Shown here piece after piece: positions 45,266 to 57,900 of a stretch of DNA of 64,000 nucleotides. This DNA is from Pyrenopolyporus hunteri (taxonomy: Eukaryota > Ascomycota > Sordariomycetes > Xylariales > Hypoxylaceae), in NCBI GenBank assembly GCA_902806595.1, contig CADCXC010000001.1:310001-374000 (forward strand). Reading direction: 5' to 3'. The position numbers were made by a program, and so were the translations under genes. The notes below the pieces were generated by a model. The model searched no databases. It was not told where the DNA came from and saw only the letters and a program-made list of their open reading frames with translations. Positions within the stretch are counted from its first letter, which is position 1. Each line of letters starts with the position of its first letter.

Positions 45266-48200
45266 CTAAATGCTCCCACTTAAAGCATCGCCATACGTGT
45301 TACTAATCCTCCGGGCATCTCTTATAATACTCTCAATCAACTCCATCGAGTCGTCTGGCACTTCCGGAAGGTCGTCCGATGCCGTCGCCGTAGAAGACGC
45401 CGACATAGGAGCCAACGACGGCTTCACAAATCCTCTTGCTTGTGGCTCTGGCTCGGCTGGTTCTGGCTGCTGTACTGTTGTAGTTGTTGATAATCGTGGC
45501 GAAAATCGTGGCGAAGCTGCAGGTTGTTCAGTGTGTACGAAGGTGGTATGTAACTTGTCTGGCTGAGGCTGTCGATGTTAGGCACTGTCTGCGGGAACTT
45601 CTGCCAGAAAGGTCCGCTTACATTGCTGGGCTGGAGCCCTAGATTCGCTGCATGCCTCATATGTTCCGATCCGTTATCCGTTAACGGATCTAGCGCGCTC
45701 GCGGTAGTAGCTGCGGTCGCCGCAGTCGGTGTCGCAGTGCTTAAGGGGAAGTACTGTGTTGGAGGCTGTTGAGGTTGGGTTGGAACCTGAACCTTACGAA
45801 TCGCTTCCCACGGTCGCGGAGCCGGTATATAAGTTTTCCTAGCTGACAAAGTCTGTGTTATCGCAGAAGGGCTCAGGTTGCTTGGTGTAGCCGGCATCTG
45901 CTCGGGGGTAGCTGGAACCGATGATGTAGGAATGTCTACCTTGAACTGTGAATGATCTGGGACATCGGTTGGGATGAGCGAAGGCGTTGGGGCTGATAAA
46001 AATTGCTGATCCGGCATCGTTAGGTGAGCCGTGGAGGTCATTTGCTGATTGCGGGCATCAACATTCCTCGACTGAAGCATGGCAGCGTATTGAGCTCGTA
46101 TTGCCGGGTGTAACTGTGCTACGGGTCCGTCATATAAATCCGAAGGACCCACAGCACTGGCCGATGTTTGTTGGACGTCTGATCGTCCGCCTGATACTAT
46201 ATGCGGCATCATTGGTGATGCTTCGTGTTTTTCGTGCGATGTAACAGACGCAGAAGTCGGTAGAGCAACTGTTGGGCGGAGGGGCCCGTGGCTGTCCCCG
46301 TACTGCGGCGGGTTGGAGGTATCGATGTTCGGAGTACCATTGTTGAACGGAATTTGGGGGGTGTGAGATACGCCAGGAGTGCCGTTACTGAAGCTTATCG
46401 ATCGTCTTCTAATTTCAAATAGCGCTTCGGGCGACCTCATCAAATGCGCTCGTAGATTTCCCTCGTACCCATTCGTGAAGCCACCCCAGTGAGCGTAGGG
46501 TGTCCTATATTTAGTCGAATCCCTGAACGACACCTATTAGCGCGGAGTCGTACGGTTAGATAATGTAGTTCAACATACCTATTATGATGGACCTGGAAGA
46601 AGGCATATTTCTGAACGATGCTCGGCCGCGGTTGTTTGGTAAGAATCTGTTGCGGTGGAGCCTTCATTTCCCCTGTCGTACCTTGCGTAGACGCAGTGGA
46701 TGGTCGGATTGCGGACGAAGTCATCGGCGTGTCGAACGAACGGTTAGAAGCTAGCGAGCTCGACCTGGCCCTGGCCTGGGCTTGGAAAAGTTGACCATTC
46801 TGTGGTGAAGGTGAAGGCCCAAGGCCTGGGGGTTGCGTAAATCCATGACTGAACGGCGATTTAGCGGCTGAATCAATCCGACTAGTTCCATAAGAAAACG
46901 GCGGCGTTCTAAACCGGTGATCCGACCCGAAGGCTAATGGCTGGCCGCCCTGGCTGTTGAGCGACGACCGATGCCGTCTATGCCCACTCTGTCGAAGCGT
47001 AGGTCGGGGCACGGAGGCTGGTCGGGGTGTAACGTGTGGTGTAACATGTTGTTGGGTCTGTTGGACATTCTGCTGCGGTGCCGGGGTTGGGTTCGGTGGT
47101 GGTGCCGGAGACAGATTTGGTGGTGTGGATTGCTGGGGGGGGAGTTGTCTAGCCTGTTGTTCCATGGACGTTGGTTGGCGGACAGCCTGCTGGGGAGGGT
47201 AATGGCCGACATAATGGGGAGTAGGGGTCAGATTCGGTATGGTTTGTTGTAAGGAGTATTGCCCGTTTTGTTGCGACGTTGGCGTTGGCGTTGGAACAGC
47301 CTGCTGTGGGGGATACTGTAAATTGTGTTGAGGGGCCGGAACCAGCTTTGGCACCGTGGTTTGTGAAGGATAAAACGACGACTTTGGGACGAACTGATGC
47401 GGTGTGAACGAAGAGGGCTTCGGAACGAACTGCTGAGGGGTGAAGGAAGAACGAGCATAAGAAGGCGTGATCGGATCTCTTGGCTTGTATTGGTATGGCT
47501 TCTCGGGCTTCGGCCCCGTTGTACCCGGAGTCTGTATCGAGAACGTGGATCCGTATGACTTCCGGGGTTGGGATGTAGTCGAAGCAGGTCGAGGAACCGT
47601 GTCCAAGAAGTTGCTCTTGGGATTGTGTTTAGGTTTCTTTGGATCGTCCGTGTATTGAGCACGCGCTTCCGTCGATGTTCGTCCAAGGTAATACCAGATC
47701 TGGTTTTCCTTGGTAAGGTCCACTCTAGCTTGGAATTTGTTGTCACAATCACACTGGTGGAACTCAGCCCAGGTGAAGCCTTCAACGAACGGCGCATCGG
47801 CGCGCGGAAGTTCCTCGGCGACCCTCTTTGTGGCGTTAATCAAATCCTTAGCTTTCCGCGACGTCGGCATGGGGATGGCATTCGCGGACGCTCTTGGTAA
47901 GTGGAAGTCGGCTGGATCCGGGAGGAGAAGCCACTTCCATTCAACCTCAACTCGATCCCTATATGCAGTCAGCAACGGACTCACGTCGGTATAAAGGTGG
48001 GTTTCGTACCCGTTGGGAATAATGTCAAGGAGGAACGTCTGCTCGTCAGCCCGATTCTCGACGATAACGCCAGCGAATATGTCCCCGCGGTAATACTGCA
48101 GTTGGCATATATCGCCTTTCTTGAGTGCAGCCGCCGCTTGGCGGGTCTTCTGGCATTCGCCCAACCCATCCGCGTCCAACTTCTTATCTCTCTTGGTTCT

Positions 48201-50569
48201 GTGGAAGCGGCAGCTGAACTCGAAAGCTTGCTCCTTATATTCGGTTCCGTCCTCGCCGAAGACGGGAACCTCCGCTTCTTCCACTAGTACCCCAGCCGCC
48301 GCGGCACAGGTGGCGTGATACGAGCGGGCACATTTCTTCTGGGAGCACTGGAAACAAGTACCCCTCTTGGAGCGGCAATATAGACACTTGAGTTCGAGGC
48401 GTGCCTTGCTAATGCTCTCCACGTTGGCGACCACTTCCTTTCCTTCAACCGTCTCGACCCAGGTTTCTGGTCCGTAAAGCGCGCAAATGCGATGAGCTTT
48501 ACGCCCGTCGCTCGTCGGCAGGAGCTCCTGTCCTGGTATATCGTGGGGGCACAGACAGCACGGAGGTTCAATATGGTGCTTAACACGAAGCCGTATTTTC
48601 TTGGCTTTCTTCTCTCCTTTTTCGACCGCCGGACGTTTACGCTTACGTCCGGGCTGCTTGAACCGTACAACGTGAGAAGATGGTGGTGTTGGTACGCCAT
48701 TGTCAAGGTCTTCGTCGTCTTCTTCGTCCTCGTCCTCGTCCTCATCTTCCGTCTCTTCATAATCGGTTTCTTCTCCTCTCAGCTTACGCTCGATCTCGTA
48801 CACGTCGACCCAGACGCTGTCCTGAGCTTGAGCACATTCACATCTCTTAGCAATCTTCCCCATGGGCAACCAGGAGTCCAAGGCAAAGTTGACCGCCTCG
48901 GCGCAATTGTAGCCCAGATTATATCCGGAGTGGTAGCCATACGGATAGGTGACAACGAATTCTCCCGGATAGGAGACGCATTTGTTAACCTTGATGTTGA
49001 AGTACTGGAGCAGATGGTTCGGTGAAATGAGGAAAGCCTTGTGTCGCAGAAACTGGTCGCAAGCCTTAGCCTCCGTAGGCCAGATGCTCTTCATCGCAGC
49101 TTCGAATCGACGTGCGTCACCCTGAGAGATGCTATACCACTGTTTGGGCGCACCAAAATGTAGATAGTTGATGCTGTAAAGGTCCACGTCTTCGAGATGC
49201 CATGCAAAGGTCGCCTTCCACATGCCAAGGTAAAGGTATGCCGTATTAACACCGGGCACCTTAGTGCCAAGGACGTCGAGAAGATTGGGAAGCTTGTTAA
49301 GATTCCAAGTATCACACTCGTCGTCAAACAGCGTTCCGGGAAGATCAGCACCGTATAGCGGTGGCGCGTACGTAAGCGTCTTCCAGTATATGCGCTCGAG
49401 CTCTTCGCACCTCTCGGGTGTGTAGTCGGAGATATCCATACGATAATCGAAGTCCTTGAAAGCTTCTTCATCGACCTTAGCTGATGCCTCTCGCCTCGAG
49501 TACTTCCTTCGAGCCGACGTAGATTGCAACTTGGGTTTGGCCTGCCTAGAGCCACCCATCCGACCGACTACGGGAGGACCGTCGTTTTCATCCACATCTG
49601 CGCCCGGGTCTTGTTCCACGGATTCAATGACATCCTCGCTCGGCCTTGGCGAGACAGGCGTCATCGGCCTATCTTCTAGATCTGCCGTGCTTTCCTTCGC
49701 CGCCGCAGCCGCCGCCGCCGCACCTCGCTTGCCCCGGCCCCTAGTCGGCCGTCCGCGTTTCTTAGACTCGGTGGTAGACGAAGACGGTGCCGGTTTCGGC
49801 CTAGGAGGCGCTTGCGCACGCCTCTCACCTCGTCTGGCGGGGGGCTGGTGCTCACTCTGGTCGCAGAGCTGTCTCCATTGCGGGATGTTGTAAGATCGCT
49901 GGTGGAGGATGTTGACTTGTCTATAGGTGCCGTTGGATCCCATGATATCCTGCTTGATAGGCTCTCGGACCCTAATCTGCTTAATCATGTCATCAAGGGG
50001 AGGGCGCTTGTCCGTCCATTCCTTTGGCGGAATGATCTTTATGATACCGGATTTCATGCCGTAACAGTCGACCTTCGTCATCTTAGAAAAGCATACGGGT
50101 TAGTGGGCGTTGGGATCGCACGACATAGCTATAAAGGGACAGGAGGGGGGGATTAAGGTCATACAAATTTCTTGAAATCCTTGAATTGACGCATGTCAGG
50201 TTTGAAAACGGGAACGGAACCAGACCAATGGTCGGGGAGGACCTCGCCAATGTCCTCGTCTTCCTCCTCCTTGACGTCCTGGTCATTCTTAGCAGGTCCG
50301 GAGGGCGCAGAACACGAGGACGTGTTGAAGTGGTCCAGATGCAGGCCCAGGTCGAGGGAGCTCATGTCGAGGGAGGGATCGTCCAGGTCACTCAGTTCGG
50401 AATCGTCGCTACCGTCCAACTTCATTGCGCTGTTACTATCGGGCGGTGAATGGAGGCCGGTGGTTTTATTGTTGAGTGCATCGCCGGTAGTTGGGTCACT
50501 TGCGACCTCGATCTCAACCATCTCGATCTCGGGCGGAGTCGCCATTGCGGCGGTCGCTTCGACGGACAT
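45266..50569 (-). CDS. KDM4-type JmjN/JmjC/ePHD histone lysine demethylase
   Basis: Four exons, complement(45266..45568, 45622..46522, 46579..50081, 50165..50569), 1703 aa. Fe(II)/2-oxoglutarate demethylase of the JMJD2/Rph1 group, expected to act on H3K9me3/H3K36me3 in the nucleus. Seen: JmjN (PVFKPDMRQFKDFKKF joined across the first intron to YGMKSGIIKIIPPKEW), JmjC about 410-540 with iron ligands His430, Glu432 (FAWHLEDVDLYSINYLHFG) and His519 (YGYHSGYN), an acidic and basic linker, and an extended PHD finger about 642-763 (CCLCPHD to CRFH). A small beta segment (DICQLQYYRGDIFAGVIV, from about 791) may be Tudor-like. Residues about 960-1640 are a Pro/Gln/Ser-rich disordered region. Introns are 53, 56 and 83 nt; the last exon restores a conserved-looking acidic/helical tail (VPDDSMELIESIIRDAR). 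No yeast-type C2H2 fingers were seen. Much longer than most relatives. Confidence 0.93.
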
Positions 50570-51356
50570 GGCAATTAGTTGACTACATGCGACCGATCAA
50601 TTTTTAAATGTGACGGGCGTTTGGTCGTTCCTAATTTTTTTCCCTCTCTTTTTCTGATTGGGCTTCTTCTTAATATCAATCGCCGTTTCCCTACTCTCGC
50701 TCCTCAGCAACGGCGGAAGAGAAAGCAAGAAAAAATAATATAAAATACGTTCAATGTCGGGGGGGTTGATGAAGGTGTGTGTACTTCTGACGACGGCTCC
50801 TTGTTAGATGAATGGTCAAAATGAGGTCGGTAGGTCGGTAGGTCCGCTGTGGCACTTGTGGAGGTGCGAGATGCAACTGCCAAGTTGGTATATCAAAGCT
50901 TTCCCTTTCCCACCTAACCTACATGTAGGCCATGACTAGCCCCGGCTAATCGTCGGCCAGCGGTCTAGTGGTACGTTAGTGGTACGTTTTTGCGTTCTTA
51001 GTTGCCTACAGGGGGTTGTGTTGGGGGGAATGGGTAGGTGCGGAGGGCTTTGGGAAGAACGGAGGCTGGGGGAGAGCAAGGAAGGAATGGCTCTTATCGG
51101 CTTATCTGTGACACTTGGGTCGTGAACCGAGCGAAGTGGGAAATGTAGGTACTTAACCTTAAGTACCTTATTGAGATATTGCCTGCCTGCCTGGACTACA
51201 GTTGATCAAAATAATAATATTATTTTTCCTTTGACCAAGATGATCCCTCGGTAGGTACCTAGTATATATACCTAGGTACCTGGGTATTCAGGAACCTAAC
51301 TAGGTACTTCGTGGTGAAACGAACCCATTTGAACTTCAATGGCTTACTTTTAGGTT

Positions 51357-51425
51357 AAGGTACCTAGATAGGTACCTACCTATGCACCTGTGTCAATTGT
51401 GTTGCTGAGGTACCTACGTAGGTAC
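51357..51425. repeat. TACCTAGGTA-family repeat cluster
   Basis: Several GGTACCTA/TAGGTACC units within 70 bp; part of the densest patch of the family (about 51245-51880). Confidence 0.75.
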
Positions 51426-52723
51426 TATACAGATATGTTGTATAATTGTAGGTATACGCCAACTTCGTGATGTATAACACACGTACACACCACAGCACCA
51501 CGCCTTTCGGATATCGAAGAGTATAGGTACCTACATGTATTCGTATATGTATACCTACTTCCATCGAGTCTACGTGTACCTGTACCTAGTTGCAGATACC
51601 ACCCTCGGTACCTAAGCGGTACTTCATGTATGTGTGGTAGATCCCTCTGGTTTAACGTTATCAGATGCTGCGGCACGGACCTATAAGCGTGCTTATTTGA
51701 GGACCGGGAGTTGCAATCTAAAAACTACGGCAGCAACAAGGCGATCATCTCCAAGAGCCTCTCCCGTGCTCGCTAGATACAGGTACCTAGGTATATAGGT
51801 AGGCACCTAGGTACGTATCAATATATCTCAGATCCAAGCCCCGCAGCCACTATACATACCTAGGTACCTAGGTGGTAGATATACCTCTACGGGTGCCTAA
51901 GCAAAAGCCAACGGTTCCCACGCTTCTGCTAAAAGCGCTATAGGGGTAAATACTGTTTTTGGTTGTACCTTTGCATTATTTGACTTATTCTCGCCTCCCA
52001 TATCCCAAAATCATCTCGAATAAGCTCGAGATGTCGAAAACACGCGCACATGGGCTTCTAATGACCGCGGGGACATTTCACAACCAATTACTATTATAGA
52101 GGTCTTTATATGTACCTACGTAATTAAAAACTCGGGCGAGATGAACTTTTGACGTGGAGATTTTCTTGCTATATAGAGGCACACCGTCAGCAAACATGGG
52201 CATTACATTCGTTCGACGATTAAATCAGAATATGACATCCACATATTTGAGTACCTATTGAAGACGCAAGTACTCAAAACACCAACGTAAGAGACGTTGG
52301 TAAGGTAGATGGATATTCACCTACCCATACACCCACCATCCATTAATAATAACTAACCTCCCAGGTAAGTGAGTTATATCAAGGGAGGCCACCAGGGTGA
52401 AGAGCAATATTCAACCGTGTTTTGCATTCACGCCTATTAAATACTCATTCTCCCACGTTCTTCCAAGTAATGGCAAATTCTCAAGGGACGAGATCCCGCC
52501 GCCGTTGTCGTCACTCGTATAAGTCGCTTTTATAACGATCATGAAACTCCACAAGGCGCCAATCCACTTGCGTAGGTAGGTAGACAACTTGATCTACATT
52601 ACCGTGGATTTTGTTAAAGGTTCCCTGGGTGCCTTACGCATCCGTCATTTCAACCGCCTTCTTGATATTCTTCAGGGTAAGGAATACGCCTCAATCCGGA
52701 TGTATCAAATATAGGTATATAGG

Positions 52724-52742
52724 TATATATATATATATATAT
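52724..52742 (+). repeat. AT dinucleotide microsatellite
   Basis: Nineteen bases of alternating TA/AT, preceded by two diverged TATAGG units. Confidence 0.9.
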
Positions 52743-53482
52743 CCTTGAATTTCTTAAAACTTACTGAGCCATAAACTGCTTGGTATTCTCATTAAACGGT
52801 TTGGAGAGTCACCACCTACCATACTGCCTCGCTTCTAATGAGGGCACAAAGGCAGATCCCACATCTTGAAAATGCGGTCCGAACCATGGTTCCAATCCCA
52901 GGTACGTCATAGATCCACGTTTCTCTGGAGAATGCATGATACTGGTCCCCATCATACATCGGGATGTCCAAGAATATTACGAATGACGTACAGCGGTCCG
53001 AATGCCATCCGAGGAAAATCTAATATTTCTAAATATTTTCTCCTGCTATCATATCTGAATGCGTACCTCCACCGACAGATGACGTAGATAATACCGGGTA
53101 TGTATGTAAATTATCGGACCGTATACCAAACCGGCGATTGTCATTCGTCTCCCCAAAATCAACGTAACCAATAATACATCTTCTAGATAATATGGTACAA
53201 GAACGCGAAGTCTCAGAAAAAAAAGAATACACCCTCCAACTCCTTTGCAAAGCCGGGAATCAGATCTTAAACTTTGAGAAACTGTCCAGAGCTCTAGAAA
53301 ACGTGATGCTACTATAAACCCATGCTCGCGTGCAATGCATTGACGAGAGAGAAAAAGACATATCATGATGTCATCAATAGGCCATTCAAGTCGTGGATAG
53401 GAAGCACGCGTTTTGACTCAACCCCATGAGGGGCGGCTCAATGAAAAAAGGGAAAAGAGAACAGCCCTCTCATGCTCGTCGT

Positions 53483-54952
53483 TTACTCGAACGGCGCGCA
53501 AGTGAAGGCACCTCGGACTTTGCCCAGCCTGTACCCGTCCATCTGGAAGGTGTTAGCAGTAGCCCCAATGATTTACGTGTAGATAGAATGAGTATAGTTT
53601 TCACTTACGATATCGACGATACTGGCATAGGTGCCACCAACTAATACGACTATTCCGATGATGAACACCATGCCATTAAGAAGGCTCTTCGTGATGTTCT
53701 CCTTCGCGTACCACTTGCCTTGCCTGATGAGCTTGAACCAGAAGATGGCAGGGAAGTGGAAGGTGAATCCGGAAACGAATAGCGCCGAAGAGATGGCTAG
53801 AAGGTCGGAGAAGAAAGGAATAGCCTCGGCAATGATCCACGCAGCCACCGTAATGACCGTAATGAGCGCCAACCAGGTGACCCAACCCTTGGTGGTGTTA
53901 ATGAAACGTGTGACCGAGTTCCTGTACATGCGGCCGTGGATGTATCGCGCGACGACCGTCCCGTTAATGGATCCGGAGATGAAAATGACGGGTAGAGCCA
54001 CGCCAAACGCGATCTTCGAGACCAACGAGCCAGCAGACAAGAGAGACGGGGACTTGACACCGGTGCCGACGAAGCAGTAGATCAACGCTCCGGTTAAGGT
54101 GTAGATCACGATCTCAATCAAGCCAAGCGCCCAGATAGACTTGACGAAGTGCTTCGGCGTGTGCATCTCATCCATGAAGGAGAACTGGCAGATGGCGAAA
54201 CTGTAGGCGAAGACGATGTTCGTGATAGCGATGAAGGCGCTAACGAAAGTAAGGTTCTCCTGCGGCCACGCGGACCAGTCGGATGAGACACCGAGGTCCG
54301 TTCGCTGGACACCGGTGGCGATGATGGTGATGAAGATCGCGGCCATGATGGATACGAAGTCGATGTAACCCAGAATAGCCACCTCGGCAAAAGAAGGAGG
54401 GATGGCGAGGAGCAGGAGGATGATGGCCGAGACAACGCCGAAGACCAGCGAACAGGCGCCATTGTTGGTGATGTTCAGAAAAGCGATGGTACCGGTGAGA
54501 CAGTGAGAACCGACAAGGAACACCAGTTGCAAGACGAACATAGCACCGATCAATTCGTACCCGAACTTGCCCATTATCAGACGGCCCGCGTCCGCATAGT
54601 GCTGCACCTCAGGATACTTCAGCTTGACCTGGCCGACGACGTAGCTGGTGTAGATGGCCAGGAGACCTAGGCCGACGCTGAGGATAACGCCGGCTACCAT
54701 ACCCAGGGTTGCGAACGCTGCGGGCATGCTCAGGCTGCCGAGGGCGATGGCCTCTACGATCAGCACCACGGTGAGTCGTTTCCATCCTAACCTGTTGAAA
54801 TGAGCGGCGCCCAGAGCTTCCTTTTGCGCCGCTAGCCCAGAGATATCGCTGACCTGGCCGACGACCTCGGTACCGGACCCGGCGTCATCTGCTGAAGGCG
54901 TATCGGATTCGAATAACTTTTCATTCTTCGTGTCCGCTATCTTCTCTGCCAT
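53483..54952 (-). CDS. mtr: neutral amino-acid permease, MTR-like (AAAP family)
   Basis: Two exons, complement(53483..53542, 53609..54952), 467 aa. A membrane transporter of the amino acid/auxin permease family. Neurospora MTR takes up neutral aliphatic and aromatic amino acids by proton symport at the plasma membrane. Seen: a hydrophilic cytosolic N-terminus of about 55 residues, then AHFNRLGWKRLTVVLIVEAI leading into the first membrane span, about eleven hydrophobic spans, and signatures NIVFAYSFAICQFSFMDEM and PVIFISGSINGTVVARYIHG. A 66-nt intron (donor GTAAGT, branch GCTAACACC, acceptor CAG) adds a 19-residue tail including VRGAFTCAP, which resembles the MTR end. Reading through would give an unrelated tail. 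The long upstream region would suit nitrogen-regulated expression, but no specific sites are claimed. Confidence 0.92.
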
Positions 54953-57900
54953 CTTGTCAGTGTTGTTTGGGTAACCGTTCCGTCTCGTAGCAGAAGCGAA
55001 GTTGTCGTGGTGAGATTATACGAGGTGGGTGGCTGGCTGATGACGAGGATGGCAGCAGAAGGTTTCGTCCGCAGAAACAAAGCGTCCGGGAGAGAATGTT
55101 CAGGGTCAAAACTCTAAAAAGCGAAAAAGATAAAAAGGCGCGGGCTGCGAGGGCCATATAAGAGACCGAGAAAGAGTCCGCACTAGGCAAGTAGTCAGGT
55201 GGGCTATCACTGACTTCCACCGAGAAACCATGCTCGCACAGGAACCATCCAAGCCATCTAAGGGCAAAATGGGGTGAGCCCCGTTGTGGGCTTTGTGGGT
55301 ATGGCACGGTAGACCAATCATACCGGCGTTTCCGGCTATCTTTGTGACGAAGGCCCTAATGATCGACGAGATTACATTACGTTTCGGATCGGTATAGTGG
55401 CTTAGGTCTCAACGACGGTGGATTCCCCAGGATACCGAGATGTGGTCCCAGGGTCTCTCGTGGTTAAGTAGTGACGACGGACCCCGTATCGCCTCGAAAG
55501 CCATTACCTTCCAACAACGAGGCTTTCGGATTGGGCAACGGATTGGCCATAAGAATGCAACAGCTCGCCAAGCTATGCCTCGGCCAGCTACCGACGCTAG
55601 TACCTCGAACCATGGACGTCACGACTACCCCCCCGGCCTAGCATACCCGTGGACCTTCTAGAAAAAGAAGAGATTTCTTAGCTTTGCCGATCGAGGAATT
55701 CGGGCTTCTCCTATTGGCCGGTGGGATCCGCTTGCGGCGACTCCTACACCGCCGAGATAGGCACAGAAGCTTGTCATGACAGTCTCTGAGACACTGTTCT
55801 TTTTTTGTTAGGGCACTTTTAATCCGTAGTTGGTAATTCGTTCCGAACCGGAATATCGACCTCGCCTATACCGTAGGTTAGTGAGGTATTGTTGTGGCTT
55901 TTGTGCCGCATTCCTATCCGTGCTCTCACCACTTTTATTCTGGCGCGCTATGAGTGGCCGGATTTTATGCGGCATGTCATCATCTGATTCTGCATCTCGG
56001 ATTCCGGGGCGATTTGTGGAGGGTGGCATTACACATGGAGCCGCTTGGTCCGATTTGTGTCGTGCTATTTTTCGCCGTGCAATATTCAACCGAAAAATGA
56101 AATGAGAGGTAAAATGAAGAGTCTTGGCCAGATCAAAATGCGAGTAACGACTAGGGAGGTTGATGCTGCCAGTCAAGGCGAATACGCTGTTTAGCGTTGG
56201 GAGAGTTAGTCAGTTGTGGCTATGGCCAAGGACGAGAATGCTCGGACCGACAACAGACAGCGTTGGGTAAGACATACCTGACACGAAGTCATCGCTTAGC
56301 ACAGATGGTTGATCGTACGTGAGAGATACAATAAGCTAGAGGGAAATCTTGAAGAGGGGAACCTTTTCGCTCGCCGCCCCCTATCTTTCCAGTTTAATCC
56401 CACAATATCCAACTGGGGTCAACCCCGTGGTCTTTCTGCATATCATACCTACCTTACCTATAGGTTGTTTGATGGGGCGTTTGCTAAAGCGAGCCCAACC
56501 CATCCGTTCTGTTTATTCATACAGCCTAGTAGTGGCATTAACATCTGGAGTAAGATCTAGATATGTACAAAATGTGGCGCCCGCTAATCTAAGATGAACA
56601 GCATTGTCCTCCAAGAAATCCGTGTCCACTCTTGGCGAGAATAATACGTAAACTATCGGCCCACCTCATTACCAGTCGCTGCGAAAGTCGGCGCAATCTC
56701 TTGGAGAGAGATCTAGAGTGATCTTCAGGGGGGAATATTCTTGTTGTTATTTACGCTAGAGACTTCTATTTTCTATTCACGACTCATAACATCAGGATCA
56801 GAGCAATCTCCATCGGGAAGCTTCCTTCCTTTTGCGTAGATATAAAATTCCAAAAGAGACGTAGGAACCCAGCGTGTGCATACATCCCAGCAGCCTTTAC
56901 GGCGACCTCTGTGGGGAAGTACGGCGCAGAGAACGCTCCATGCGGGTGTGCTCCGCTTGGATATATATAGGTAGATCCCGCATGTAGGATTCGTTTCTGC
57001 ATCCTCTCCCAACCAACAGTAGCATTGAGGATAATGTCAAACAAACATGCTTATATTGTTTCAAGTTTCATGGCAGAATTATTCCTAAGTTGATAAGAAA
57101 GCATATTCTGTCAGGTCTTCATGTTGCGGAACCTTAACCACCGCGCGGATTAGCGACGGTGTCCGACACGATACCACTCACCGAACGGTGGTACTCTGCG
57201 AGTCGCAAGATTCATAGTTAGGCACCTATCTTAAGAGGCCCGACCGAACCACGATTGCGGTGGGCTAATATGTAGCCAAACCTTCCATAAGTTCTCAAAA
57301 GTTTCCTGTTCGAGCCTTTTCCGTGCTTAGTTCACATAATTATGAGGTAGTCGTCATTACCTCATGGCAGAGCGACTCAGCTACCTAACCAATTATATGT
57401 AGACGCTACTAGCGTTGGGAAGAGGAAGCCATTCATATAGTACCTATCATCGATTTTCGCTTTTAGCTGGTTACGATAGTTCATTCCAGAAACCATCCAG
57501 ACGTGGTCTTATCTCTGGATTCACAAGTTGTAAAGCAGACAACTTAGGTACCTACTTAAAGCCCTAGTGTCCGCCGTCGCCGCCAGAACCAGACTGACGG
57601 GTTTCGCGACGTGGTCCTAGCCAATCAATGGAAATCCGGAATCTAGAACCCCTGTGGAACATAAGAGATCTCGGTGCTAGATAAGAGCCCATTTCTCTAG
57701 CCATTCTAGATCATGACACGATATTATTTGACATCATGGCAGCAGCCCTTACATACCTGACGGCAGTTGCTAATCGGACAAACGAGCTGGAGTCCCAAGC
57801 CATTCCGGCGCCCCATTGGCGGCTGACGCTCTTAACAGGAACATAGCTTACCTAGGTGGGTAATGACTGCTTGCCGCTCATTTTCGAAAACATACTTCCC

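Larger units (their letters stand above)
50570..53482. other. intergenic, demethylase promoter and permease 3' flank
   Basis: 2.9 kb without a supported gene. T-rich and CT-rich DNA just upstream of the demethylase start (50630-50700). Dense TAGG/TACCTAGGTA repeats lie between 51140 and 51880. A minus-strand frame near 52433-52545 (includes SSLENLPLLGRTWEN) is coherent but only 43 codons and unsupported. An AT dinucleotide run lies at 52724. Confidence 0.55.

Noticed and set aside
45424..45568. Gln-rich C-terminus for the demethylase ending at 45424
   Set aside because: A 53-nt intron with GTAAGC, CCTAACATC and CAG leads to a longer tail with clear acidic-helical character, so the read-through end is not used as the main model.
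55440..55661. 73-codon plus-strand open frame upstream of the permease
   Set aside because: No domain and no supporting splice or start context; likely chance.
57250..57420. tRNA-Met-like arm with CTCATAA loop and a nearby TTCGA box
   Set aside because: Acceptor and T stems do not pair. Only the single hairpin stands.
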